From Dioscorea cayenensis subsp. rotundata (taxonomy: Eukaryota > Streptophyta > Magnoliopsida > Dioscoreales > Dioscoreaceae), in contig NC_052488.1 in assembly GCF_009730915.1 (NCBI RefSeq), forward strand, positions 22,066,305-22,130,304: a DNA stretch of 64,000 nucleotides. The letters run 5' to 3'. The position numbers were made by a program, and so were the translations under genes. The notes below the pieces were generated by a model that saw nothing but the letters and a program-made list of their open reading frames with translations, did no database searches and was not told the DNA's origin. This document shows positions 16,983 to 28,791 of the stretch, in pieces; position 1 is the stretch's first letter, and every line of letters begins with the position of its first letter.

Positions 16983-19721
16983 TCAAAGAAACAGAGCAAC
17001 ACAATCATAACTCTTACTGATGATGTTCTGGTGTGTGTAGTTGGTCATACGAGGCCTTTTGTTGGAGATTTGAACTTCCTCTTCAGGCGAACCGATACCA
17101 GAGAAAGAGCTGATAGCCTCATAGTTTTCTTGTTCATTCATTTTTGATTCAACCAATTTCTGAAATGGATTTAGTTTTCTAGGATAACAAAACTTATTTG
17201 GTTTGCAGTTACTGCTGAAATCACAATGTTCATCAGTAATTTTCTCCAGGTATCTTCCTTGGAGGTCAATCCTCAATTTTGAGTGCTTCTGGACCTGTCA
17301 AAGAATAATAGATTGTTAAAATTTGTGCTCTATGTAGACAATAGAGTAAACACTAAACACATGAAAGGACAGCATTATAGAACTCATGATATTCCAAAGG
17401 GATTAGAGTTTGAGCAAACTGAAACAACATTAACATAAAGAGAGTTTGTGTTCTTGTAGGTAAATTAGCATAAAGGTGGAGGATAATCATTCTTCACCAA
17501 CTACATTTGGGAACAAAAATTGATGTAATAGATATGACTTTAATGCATTCTTGGTCACAACACTGAATTGTTTTCTATGACACAGAAAACAAATTCCTTG
17601 TCCATTTAATTAAAACTTGAGATGTTGGCCTTGATTTACTAAGGTTTAATAATATTGAATGGTGCATGTCAATACTTACATCAAAAAGTTAAGTGTTCGT
17701 ATGAGATTGAGCCAATAAGAGTCTAATCTAATCAATAATCCCAAATCTAGTGGTACCATTCATTGTGGGTCTACATAAAAGTTTGATTAGTTCATCCATT
17801 GAAACTTGAAAGAATGAGGCCTCGGAAAGATAGAAAAGCTAACTGAATGTTTAGATATAAAGAGAGCTCACCTGAACTTGATTAGCATGTCCTAGTTGTC
17901 CTCCCATATGCAATTGTAAAGCTTCTGTGATCTGAACTCGACTGCAAAGCTATACGACACAAGTTAATAATGTCATAGATCACAGATTTAGTAATATAAA
18001 CTTTTAATATGTTAGAGATGATATATGTAGAAATCCAATGGTTTCAACCTTGTAACACACAAATGGCTTAATAATGATTTACATAGCTATTCTAAGTAAC
18101 AGCCAAATCCTAAAAAAAAAAAAAAATTGAAGCAAATGAAGTTTGACTACACCCCAGCATGCAGGAGAATGATCCTGCATTGCATTCAAACTAAAATAAT
18201 TTTGGATAAACCAGAACAATGTACACTAGCTAGCTTGATAAATCGAAAGAGATTCACAGCAATGTTTGACACAAGAAACATATACAATAACATATATAAA
18301 TAACAATGAACAAACCTTAACAAGTAAAAACATGTGAAAATAGCGAATTTTATGTTTTTCATGACAAAAAGAAAAAGATAAAAATAGAAGCTCGGAATGA
18401 CTCACGAAGTGCTAGAGAAATTTGGCAAAATTTCTGAAAACTTTCTGCTTGCAAGCTTTCCAGCTGAAAAGAAATAGTCAAAAATCTAAACAAGATTGTT
18501 CATGTGCATTCATTTATAAAAATGAAATAGATATAGATGTACCATCTGAAGACTCCGGAACAAACTTTGATAACCTGTATTTCTGAACAAGAAAATTTAC
18601 AAACAGTAAATGGAAATCCAAAATTTGCTATTAAATTCTGTCATCTTAACATTACCCAAAGGAAAAGCAATGAATTGCTGAGAAGACAAAATAATTGTTA
18701 CATTTTGTTCAGGAAGAAGAATCACTGGGGAAATAGAATAAGTTCACAGCTGTTAGTTTCATATGAAAGCTATTTAGAATTTTCACCAAGTTGTAAAGGT
18801 GCTGAAAAGATTACAAACAAGAGGTTTCCTGGATAAAAAGAAAGGTGAAAATTTTTCTTCTATTTAGAAATCTGTAAAAAAAATAAAAAAAAATCCAATC
18901 ATTATTAATCAACAAGAACACTTCTCATCAAACAACAGGGTAATTATCTATCACATTTTACAGCACAGTAAAGAAGGCTATAACTGAATGTCATATTTAA
19001 ATAAAAAGTGCAGCACCTGTAGGTAGCTTTTCACATGAGCTATGGTCAACCCTGGCACAGACATGGCCTTCAATATTCCTTTAGGAGTGGCTCCTATTAA
19101 GCAAAATCATAATCCATGTATGAGAATAGTGTCATAAAAGAAAGAGTTTAACCAACAAAACCATGCTGGATTTACTGAAATAAAATTGTAAATAAAAATA
19201 CATATCATAAGTTCATTGTTGTACTTAACATGAATAGTTTTGGGAAAACTAGTATCTATTATCCCACTGTTATAAAATATATTAACATGATATTCAAACT
19301 AATAAATTCTCTTCAATTGCTTCAAAGAGCTCTGTTTTAATACTAAACATGACTCAAGCTCAACTTAGAGCCCACGCAACAAATTTATTGGTACAATATC
19401 AATAAACATTGAAGTTCAAATGACCACATAAAGATAAAAACTCACAACACTAAAAATCTATCAACCACATCTAACAATGCAACAACTTAATAAATGTAAA
19501 ATAGGAATCAAGCAGGGATTTTGAAGTGTTTGAGTGATTTCAACAAACACCAAACGAGCATTCATGAATAACAAAAGATTAGAACAAAAAAGATGAAATT
19601 TTTGCTTCTCACTATCAGGGCCACCAAGATGATTAACAGCCCGCTCAAAACATTCACGCATTTCTGGACTCCATCTCATCCGCTGCTTCCCTAAACTCCC
19701 CATTACACCACATTCCTCCAT
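16983..19721 (-). CDS. MYB-CC (GARP, PHR1-like) transcription factor, divergent
   Basis: Six coding exons on the minus strand: 19721-19613, 19093-19017, 18582-18543, 18463-18406, 17941-17872 and 17294-16983. All junctions keep frame and give 221 residues. Residues 14-65 form the GARP MYB repeat (RMRWSPEM..., ATPKGILKAMSVPGLTIAHVKS, then YLQKYRL). The usual SHLQKYR reads SYLQKYR (Tyr60). The MYB-CC coiled coil follows (VQITEALQLHM ... LRIDLQGRYL), but the signature LHEQLE reads HANQVQ. A basic patch NKRPRM sits near the C-terminus. The family binds P1BS-like DNA in the nucleus; some members control phosphate starvation responses, but this divergence makes the target uncertain. A 5' UTR intron (about 19845-19733) is suggested by donor GTATAG and acceptor TTTTTAG. 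A possible donor (GTAAGA) before the stop leaves the last residues unsure. Confidence 0.85.
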
Positions 19722-20060
19722 ATCTTCTACTCTAAAAACTCAAAAATCACATGAATTCACAAACAAAATCATCAAAGAAACAATAAAAATAATAAAAATA
19801 AAAAATAGTTAAAAACAAGGACAAAGAGGGAGAGTACTATACCCATTGGCATTGGCTCCAGCATTGGAAACAGCGAATGAAGGGAAGCTTGATAAGATAA
19901 GGGAGAGAGGAAAGTGATAGGAATGGGATGAAAACAAAGAAATTAAGGATCGATAAGGTCAAGAGAGGTGGCAATGAGGGGAAGGAGGAGAAGACTGGGT
20001 ACTGCGCTTGTAGACAAGAAGAAGAGGACGAAGTGGGGGAGGGAAATCCCAAGCGCGCGG

Positions 20061-20404
20061 GGAACTATATATGACCGTTATTTGTTGGCTTTGTTTTTCA
20101 TTTACAACCCCCCAACATTTTATAATTTCATATACACCCCTACAATTTTCTATATGTGTCCCTGTGTGTGTGTGTATATATATATGTATGAATTTATGGT
20201 TGTTTAATATTGGCCTCTAAAATGGAAATATTTTATTTCAATCATTTAAATGGTGAAATAGATGTATTATATTGTTACGAGTTTCAATCAATTAAAATAT
20301 TTTAAATTAAAAATAAGTGTATTTTTTATAGCACCGTTGGTATAATTTTCTCTTTTGTTCTAGCAGATAGTACAGAGTTAGTGCAATGTAATTTTATGAT
20401 GCGG

Positions 20405-20451
<47 letters not shown>

Positions 20452-20946
20452 AATTGGTTTAGAAATAATAGTTTAATTTTTTATGAAAAAAATCTAAATT
20501 TATTTAGAAAATTTTATGAGAAAATTTTTTCGGATAGTATTAAATTAATATTTACTAATATGCATATTTGGATGTAGGACAAATTTAATTTATAATATAT
20601 ATTTTATTACTAAATTTTAGATTTAATTGTGGTGGGTTAGATAAATATAAATACTGAATTGAAAATTTTGCGGTTTGTGCATATTTATTAAAAAAATTCA
20701 TGTTTAATAAGAATACTTGTGCAAAGAGGAAAAAAATGAGCAGATTATAGGATAAAGATCAAATAAACCTGAACTCACTTCTTATAGAATTGCCAACATT
20801 AATGCTACAAGGCTACAACAGCACTGAAGATGGCAACATCAAATTAACAACATACAAATGTATATATATATTGGGTCTTATTATTCTTGTTACAAAGTTT
20901 TAGCCACTTTTGGAAGCTAAAAGAAAAGATAGGTAATATTTAAGAG
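20061..20946. other. Spacer between the MYB-CC 5' end and JOX-like copy 2
   Basis: This AT-rich stretch holds the MYB-CC promoter on its left and the 3' UTR of JOX-like copy 2 on its right. A 41-bp (AT)n array occupies 20408-20448. I see nothing else. Confidence 0.6.
20408..20448. repeat. (AT)20 microsatellite
   Basis: An uninterrupted AT array of about 20 units lies in the spacer. Confidence 0.95.
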
Positions 20947-21631
20947 TCACATAGTCTTCAAAGATTCAAGTTGGTACTTGCCAGTGGGGCCTCTCTTCCT
21001 TATGAATTGCCTATACTCATTGAAAGTAAAGTTATGCTGGAAAAGAGCAGGCTTTTGTGGAGACAAAAGCTGTTTAGCCGGTCCAATTGGTATGTCTCCT
21101 TTTGGGTTGAAGAACAGTGCCATTGATAGACGTTCCTTTTCTGAATTCACTTGCACACGGTGCTCTGCACTTTTGTATATATCATTGCTCATCACCTGCA
21201 TGTGTTCAAGCTAGTCATATATATTTGTAAGTATATATTAAGTCTTTTTTATAATGGGCACATATATATATTTAGATAATACTAAATCTTATATATTGTT
21301 CACTGCCAAATGAACCACAAGTTCTAGAGCAAAATGTACTTGTGCTTGTTGGAGAATAAAATTAATTAAATAACTAAACATGTGTGTGAGGGAAGGAGTA
21401 GATAATCTTAATTCAGAATTTATATTTAATTAAATTTTATAAACAATACTTTAATGATAAAAACAAAGAGCTAGCTAGTTGCTAATGGTCTTGGCATGCA
21501 TAAAATGAAAGAGTACTGTGGATGTGCATGCAAATTAGAACTTGAAATGACTTCATATTTCCATGTTTCTCTTGATCATGAGTTTCTAGATTGGGAGACT
21601 TGAACTCTTATTCATCAACCTTAAGTGCTTT

Positions 21632-21686
<55 letters not shown>

Positions 21687-22854
21687 CTATAACGTTAATT
21701 TTTACATAGTTGGTGAGAATACCTAATCTTCACGTTTCTTATTGTTTTACATCAAGATAAACTTATGAGCTTTGCATGAATATAATATGAATAATAAAAA
21801 CTCACCACCTTTAGTTTAAGCTTCCTCTACTACGTAGAAAACATACAAATTAGGGTTTACCAAAATGCATGCATGCACAACTAATTAGAAAGTAGTCAAA
21901 TAAAAGTATAATTAGATAATTAACCTGAATTTGATCACCGATGTTGACGATAACGGCACCGGGGACAGGCTTAACGGTGACCCATTCACCGTCTTTTCGA
22001 ACTTGAAGGCCGGAGACATGATCATCGGAGAGAAGAACAGTGATTCCTCCGGGATCTGAGTGCGAAGAGAGACCAAGCGTGAGCTCCGGCTGAGGACACT
22101 TGGGATAAAAGCAAGCCCTCAAACAAGCTTCATATTCATCACCCCCAAAAGCTTCTCTAAAATATTCCTTATCTAACCCTAATCCCAGTGAAAGCATCTC
22201 CATCAAAATCATACATAACTTCACAATTTCCTTGGTATAATTCTTTGTAGTCTCCCTAAAAAATTAAACAAAGTCATATATGGGATGAGAGACCTAGATT
22301 TATATATATTTATATATATATTGAAAAATAAGATGAGAGATCTAGACTTATATATATTTAAAATAGTACCGAAGAGAATTCGGTAGAGATGGCCACTTCT
22401 CATAGTTCCTGAGATTCTTTGGGAAGATATTGAGGAAGAAATAGTCACTCCAATCAAGAGAAGCATTCTTTTCGACACCGACACGGCTACCGTATCCCTC
22501 ATAAGTCACCGGAGAGTTTGCGAAAGCTTGTTTCTCTATCATAGGCAAGTGGAAGAACTCTCTCCACACCTCCTTAGTCTTCTCTAAGATCTCCTTGTTC
22601 ATCCCATGGTTCACCAATTGAAAGAAACCCCATTCCTTGCATGCATTTGATAAGGTTCTCATGGTATCTTCATCAAATTTGCTTCTATTGGCTATGCCAC
22701 CTATATCAATGATCGGAATGCTCATCGTCTTCTCCGGTCCTTGATGAGCAGTCACCCGCTCCGATGGTGGCTTGATAAATCTCTCCGGTATAGCCCTGTC
22801 ACCGCTCTCCGACAGAGATTGAACACGGATAACTGGCTCCGGCCACTGCTCCAT
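20947..22854 (-). CDS. 2-oxoglutarate/Fe(II) dioxygenase, JOX group, copy 2 with altered NYY motif
   Basis: Three exons on the minus strand (22854-22370, 22255-21925, 21195-20947) give 354 residues. The intron positions match copy 1, and exon 2 is the same length (331 bp). The start MEQWPEPVIRVQSLSESG and motifs SVGxGSR-like EGYGSRVGV and DWSDYFF are JOX-like. Iron ligands His227, Asp229 and His284 and the C-terminal YRQFIRKRG arginines are present, as is the JA-contact arginine position (Arg208). The motif that is VNYYPKC in copy 1 reads ACFYPKC (209-215): the Asn and first Tyr, which help hold 2OG in related enzymes, are Cys and Phe. It probably hydroxylates jasmonate or a related acid, but substrate or rate may differ. 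By eye it is roughly half identical to copy 1, so the pair is old. Intron 2 contains a 48-bp (AC)n array. Confidence 0.88.
21635..21682. repeat. (AC)24 microsatellite in intron 2 of JOX-like copy 2
   Basis: An uninterrupted AC array of 24 units, the longest dinucleotide repeat of this type in the window. Confidence 0.97.
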
Positions 22855-22926
22855 TGTAATTAACTAGATATCAAGGGCTTCAAGGAAAGGAAGATGGGAT
22901 GGCAATGTCAATGCATATGTGGCTCC

Positions 22927-22936
22927 CTATTTATAG
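22927..22936 (-). promoter_or_regulatory. TATA box of JOX-like copy 2
   Basis: The minus strand reads CTATAAATAG, a near-perfect plant TATA box, 73 bp upstream of the ATG. Spacing leaves a short leader of about 40-45 bases. Confidence 0.75.
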
Positions 22937-25504
22937 CATCAACTTGATAAGCATTGAGTAAATGTATTGCATTAATTGTGAAGATATCTTGACATGTAGA
23001 GGAATCTTGCATGATTTGGAGTCAATGCAAAGAGATAAGATGGTATGGATATTGTTGTACGCTAGACATCTGGCTTGCTTACGTGATTTAATAATAAAAT
23101 AAATAAATAAATATTAAATATATTTATTATTATTATTATTATTGTATAAAGATTGAAACAATATTAATTTGAAAGAAAAAAGAGATAAAAACCAGAGCCA
23201 TGAATTGAATTCATGATGACGTGCATGCATCCTTGCATGGTTTGTTTCTCATGTTTTCTACGCGTGGGTTGGGTATTGTGCTGATTCCTTGAGATAAAAA
23301 AACAAGGTCAGATCAGAGAGAGTCAAAATTAAATGGTCACCTTTATAAACAAAGGGCCATGAATAAACTATATATGCTTTAAAAGCTAGCACATGCCATG
23401 AAGAATAATAGTATATCGCGTATAACTTTTTACAATAATTTTACAATAAAGGAAGTATTATATTGCTAAAAAGAGATCACGTTTTTCAATCTCCATGTGC
23501 TTTTACTTTGCAAATTTTTTCTAGCAATCTTACAACTTGGAACATGAATGGATAATGTGCTCATGGATGCCAAGGGATTAGGTGATTGCATGATATTTAA
23601 ATAGTTGTGTTAAAAGTATGGAATATATACATCTCATGAAGAAAAGATATTGGAAGAATAATATAAAATAAAGGTAGAGCTTTAAATCACTAAACGAAAG
23701 GAAGACAAATTCTACTTGGGCATGGGAATTTGAGTTCTAAACCAATGCTTTAATTTGTAAACTTTAATCAAGATAAGCAAATTAAAGGGAAAAACGTTAA
23801 CATACATATGATCATATATAGTCCTTTGTGTATTGCTTTTGTTTGGATGATAAAATGATAAATCACATGCGAATATGCTGACCTGAAATAAGGGAAAAGT
23901 AATTAATTTTTTTTTAAAAAAAAACACATGTTTTTCATGTGTAGAAATGCAGTAGTTTAATTTTGGGGGCCATATATCTATCGAAATATAGATATTTCAG
24001 CTATGATGGACACCTTTGAAGGGGACTTATGATATTTAAAAAAAAAAAAATCTCTTTGTTTTCTCACTCTCGATGTTTCATAGAATTTATTTTATATATG
24101 AATGTCGAAAATATTCATCTTAATATTCTGGTCATCATGATATTAAAAACAAGAAAAGAGGGGGATCGCTTTTCAATAAATTTGTGGTTTATCCACTTTT
24201 ATCAAAAGAGGGGAAAAAAATCAATTAAACAATTATTTATTTTTTAACAAAATGGGTAAACTATGTTTATTATTAAAATAACAATGAACAAAACATTCAT
24301 AACATACTAATTATAAAAATACTAACCACATTTTGCTATTAATGAAAATTCTTTTAATATATATATCAAAGTATTGTGAGATGAAGAAGATAGAGACGCT
24401 GAATTTATTCGGCGGAAAGGTGGAAATGGACATATTCAATAAATCATTTTGAGGGAAGATTCCTACAAGAGAGCACAGCAACTGCCGACCATAAACTTAA
24501 TTATGATGTGCATGAGTACCCAAGGAAAATGAATTTATATATGTATCACTCTGAGGGACCTCATCTTAATTAATATATTTCTGAATACATGGTAGATATT
24601 AACATGAGCATCAACATCATGGCTCAGGTTTGAGACAAACAGTTTATGATGATATTGAAAAACAGGGCACTGTCCTTTACAAAGAGCAATTAGTCAACCC
24701 ATGCATGGTCCTCATTTTAAGCAATCAAGATAAAGAACGCAAGTGAAGGACCAACCTCAGAGTGCAGCAACTTTCAAGTAAAAGAAAGAGAACGAAAGTT
24801 CATATATTGATCACATGCAAAAAACTTTCAAAATTAATAACAGCACTAAATATAGTCAATGTTGGTTGTTCTTGGTTAACAATAACATCTTAATTAGATT
24901 TCTCAAAGTATTAATTATCTAACAGAATGGTGCAGGTTTAGTCCAATGTACAAATTATTTAATTAATATTATTTTTGACTATATGTGTGGTATGCTTGTG
25001 AGCATCTTGGTTGTATTAATTAGTTCTCACTGGTTTTATTTTATTTTATTTAAAAAAAATTAGTTGTTGAAATGAAATAAAATTTTCATGTATACATGAG
25101 ATGTCACATGCCATAAAAGCTATTCATTTCACAGTTAAAGGTCTTCTTTTGAATTAATATATATATCATACTTAATTAAAAATCTATTTTATTCTACACA
25201 ATTACTCAAGCACGGAGTTTCCCATCTAATTTTCTTTTATTTAATATCAAATGTTCCCTTTTTTTATATCAAAATATGAAATCTTGTGTTTGTTTTACAT
25301 AGATCATGATATTAAATCCAAGTTTTCCCTATGCTATAATATCAAATGAATATGCATTTGTATAATAAAAAATATTACATATATTTGCAATCTTAATTAT
25401 AAATGCAATAAACTAAAAACGACACGATTATTTTTAATTTAAGAATTTAAATCACTTTTTTTTTTATTTCAGTGAACAAAGTCAAACTTGAATCATAAGG
25501 AGTT
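22937..25504. other. Intergenic, promoter side of JOX-like copy 2
   Basis: AT-rich with no supported gene. It contains ACGTG-type elements (near 23083 and 23219), a (TTA)n run near 23122-23143 and a possible short LINE tail at about 24240-24275 (+ strand poly(T), then ATGGGTAAACTATG). Confidence 0.55.
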
Positions 25505-25580
25505 CTTTTTTTTAATAAAAATGGATAAACTTTAAATTTATTGAAAAAAAAAGTACAGGGAAATACAACGATGAAGTAAC
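25505..25580 (-). mobile_element. Severely truncated LINE 3' end with 11-bp target-site duplication
   Basis: Only about 76 bp remain: poly(T) on the + strand, then ATGGATAAACTTTAAATTTATTG, the terminal part of the LINE 3' UTR family found at 0.65 and 15.4 kb. The exact direct repeat CATAAGGAGTT flanks it at 25494-25504 and 25581-25591. The exact flank and small size indicate target-primed reverse transcription that stopped almost immediately. Confidence 0.75.
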
Positions 25581-25591
25581 CATAAGGAGTT

Positions 25592-26274
25592 TTTTTTTTA
25601 GAGATTTTGCCATATTAATTTTAATCAATTTTTAGAAATATTAATAATAATAATTGTAAAGAAATCCATAACTGTTTGAGATATGGTTTGAGGTATGGTG
25701 ACAAGCACCAATCCTCAAGACGTACGCTGGCTGAGAAATTGACATGTGCCTGCACACTTTTGAAATTAGGAAGCGAGGTCAAAAGAAATCGAACTCGTAT
25801 TTCTCCAAAATTATAAGGACCTGGGGTATTGCTAGGCCACATATCTTTGTGTGCACTCTTTCTTTTACAAGGACATCAGATTTAAATCTGCCAACTAATT
25901 ATATTGCAACCTAAATTAATTAAGGCTACACATATTGTGAGGATGAAGTGAAAGATGGATATTTTCTGCTGCACATCACCTCATAATTGATTTGAGCTGC
26001 CAAACAAAAGGTTTGAATTTTAAGCACATGGCAAACTCACACAAAAAACCCTTGCCACCAACAATGCCTTCGAATAATTAGTCATTTCATATCAAACCAT
26101 TTTCTTTGTACTAGAAAAATTCTTATGTGTTCTTTGGAATTATAATTGTTGTTTCCATACAATGAATTATAGATTAGAAAATATATAAGTCAAAACAATC
26201 CTGGTTTAACATTAATTGTTTACAAAGTCATATAAAATAATCTTCTACATGAAACCAATTTTTTCTTTTATTTT
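25592..26274. other. Intergenic, nothing recognised
   Basis: About 680 bp of AT-rich sequence. An ORF of about 73 codons on the minus strand here resembles no family I know. Confidence 0.5.
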
Positions 26275-26530
26275 ATTTTTATAAAAATTAATAAATCATT
26301 TTTTTAAATAAAAATAATAAACCATAATCATTTAAAAATGAAAAAATAATATAGACAATCGATAATTACAACCATGACACAATAAAAATAAAAAATATAA
26401 AAAGCATCCACTAGGCATGGAGAGGACAAAGGCACAAAATACAACACATAGAAGGCAACAATATATGCTACTCTAGGCTTGAAAGAGGGAAATCCCCCAC
26501 CCCAAGTAGCTACCAAAAAAGCTCGAATTT
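26275..26530 (-). mobile_element. LINE 3' end, same family as the element at 0.65 kb
   Basis: The + strand reads poly(T)/T-rich, then AATAATAAACCATAATCATTT, and further on AAAAGCATCCACTAGG and GGAGAGGACAAAG, which closely match 751-775. The element therefore lies on the minus strand, truncated to its 3' UTR. I found no flanking duplication, so the borders are approximate. Confidence 0.55.
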
Positions 26531-26587
26531 AGTCAGCTATCCCGTAAACAAATCACATGTTTTTGGATAAAAACTTCAGAGTTACAA

Positions 26588-28124
26588 CAATAACAAAAGT
26601 CAATAGTTACAATTATTTAGGGTGGGCTACATGAATATTTCCCTTTTATGTTGTTCAATCAAAATTAACTCAAACGACTAAATAAACTAAGAATAGACAT
26701 ATCATTACGTAAAGTTTCTACTTAACACTTTTTATGACTATCTCTATCTCTTTTACGACACTTTATTCAATTAAGTGCTTCCACAATCTTTACGGGGTAT
26801 TTATTGCTCATCTCAGGATATGTCTATTCTATCTTAAATGATTCTTTTTGAACTTGTTATTAAAATGTGTCGCTTCTAATCTACTTAAGATAAATTCATT
26901 TTTTTAATCAATTTTTCTTTATAACACCTGCCAATCATCTCAATATTCTCATTTCAACCACACTCATCTTTTGAGTGTATTTTTTTTTAACCACTTAACA
27001 TTATGACCCGTATATCATAGATGACATAATAGTCATTCTATAAAACTTACCGTTCAATCTAAGACGTATTCAACGATCACATAAAACTCTAGAGGTTCCC
27101 CTCCATTTTACCTATCATATATACTTCAATTAATCCTATTTGTGATGCCATCTATAAGTTTCCAGTTATCTTAGATAATAGAGCTTAGGTTGTGAATATT
27201 ACTACTATTAATCTCAATATCATCCATCCTAACCCATCTTTCATTTCTATTCGTTTTATAACTGAAATTACATTTTAAATATTCCATCTTTACCTTAGCA
27301 CGAAACCCTTAGCCTTTAACATATTTCTCCATATCTTTAATTTTATGTTGACATCTTCCATACTTTCATCAACTAATTAAAATTACTACATTAGCAAAAG
27401 CATATACTTTTAACACGCTTCGTAGTTCATCCAAAACTAAAGCAAACAAGTAAAGATTTAATGTTGAGCTTTAACGTAGGTATATCGCAATAGGGAGCCC
27501 TCTAGTCTCTCGTTTGTGGTTCTAATGCTAATGACATAGTTATTACACATGTCTTTCATTAAGTCTAAGTACCTAGTTAGTAGTAACATCATTTTTTTCT
27601 AAAACCCACCAAAGGACCTCCCTAGTGAGGTACCATATTATAAGCTTTTTTTTGTCATTAAAGATTATGTGTTAATCTTCTTTTTCTATCCCTATACTTC
27701 TCCAACAATTGTCTTAAAATATAAATAGCTTCTTATTGTAGGCCTTGCAGGGATAAAATGCAGATCATGTGCATTTTTTTTCCTCCCTCTTTGTCTCAGG
27801 TGTTGCTCAATAACTCTCTTCTAAAGATTCAAAGTATGTTTCATAAGTTTAATTCTACACTAGTTATTATAATATTGGATGCTACCTTTATTTATTCTTA
27901 TAGATTGGAACAAAAATATCCTTTGTTCTATTCACCATTTTTCCATACTGTAATACTCTCTTAAATATTATTATATTCAACTATGATATCCCTTTATCTT
28001 TTTAAAACTTCCATAGTTTCATTGTGATACTATCATGACCTACATTTAAAAAACAAATTAAAGAATGAGCGGTTAAATTCTTCGCAGCTTCTTCATCATT
28101 TTTTTAGCACTATATTCTCAACAG
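26588..28124 (-). mobile_element. RTE-type LINE, 5'-truncated and decayed, with long target-site duplication
   Basis: Read on the minus strand, the order is that of a plant RTE-clade LINE ORF2. A thumb/finger region (VGHDSITMKLWKF, family VGPNDIPIEVWK) comes first. The RT core follows as remnants of DLHMIFIDL and KYIDLIKDMY (here YLDLMKDM), then STLNLYLFALVLDEL (family GSTLSPYLFALVLDEL). The active-site FADD is degraded to FANV. Then come VDES and RLRLNGKFYRMTIMSSMIYG (family PLKLKGKFYRTAIRPAMLYG). The + strand start has the RTE tail signature: CAACAATAACAA-like repeat, then GGGTGGGCTACATGAAT. Many stops and frame breaks show it is dead. Flanks at about 26564-26587 and 28125-28150 share GGATAAAAACTT...AGAGTTACAA, a target-site duplication of about 24 bp with about three differences, so it is an old insertion. 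The 5' end is missing. Confidence 0.85.
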
Positions 28125-28150
28125 TGGATAAAAACTTTAAAGAGTTACAA

Positions 28151-28791
28151 AGTATAAAAAAGAAACTAAAGTTATAAGAACACCATTTTCTTTGCTTATA
28201 CCTCAATTATTCTTATAGTCTTATTTTTTATTTATAGTGGGTAAACCACATTTAATTGAAAAGTCCTTATCTTTAAGATTAGTAAAATCACCTTAAATAT
28301 TTTTTTTTAAATAAGCATTAAGCAATTATAAAATAAGACCGAGACCATAAAAGACTTAGCAAGTTAGCATTATCTCAAATTTCTCCAATCCATTATATCA
28401 TAATTGTTCCCTGTTAAAGTGACTATAAAGACAGACTTAGAAATTGGTTTGCCCTAATCTTAGGATAAGATGTCATTCATAGATCAAATAAAACATCTTT
28501 TGTCCAATTCTAATATTAAACATTACTGTTCATATAATTGCAGAAAAAACAGGCCCTTTCCTTTTGAATAGCAAAATATATCATATAAAACCTTTATATC
28601 TACATAAAACATAATAAAGCTTCATAATTCCCTAATTTAAACTTTTTAAAGGAAGGCATAAGTAAAATTCACTACAATACAGTATCAACAACAGTGCATC
28701 ACAGACTAATAATAATAAAGTATCATATAGTACAAATCCATATCATACAAGAACTAATTACAACAACCATGAAATTCTTGAACTTTCCATC
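28151..28791. other. Intergenic/3' flank of the SMXL gene
   Basis: AT-rich. At about 28226-28262 the + strand shows a T-rich run followed by GTGGGTAAACCACATTTAATTG, probably another very short LINE 3' tail on the minus strand. The last ~150 bases are likely the SMXL 3' UTR. Confidence 0.45.
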
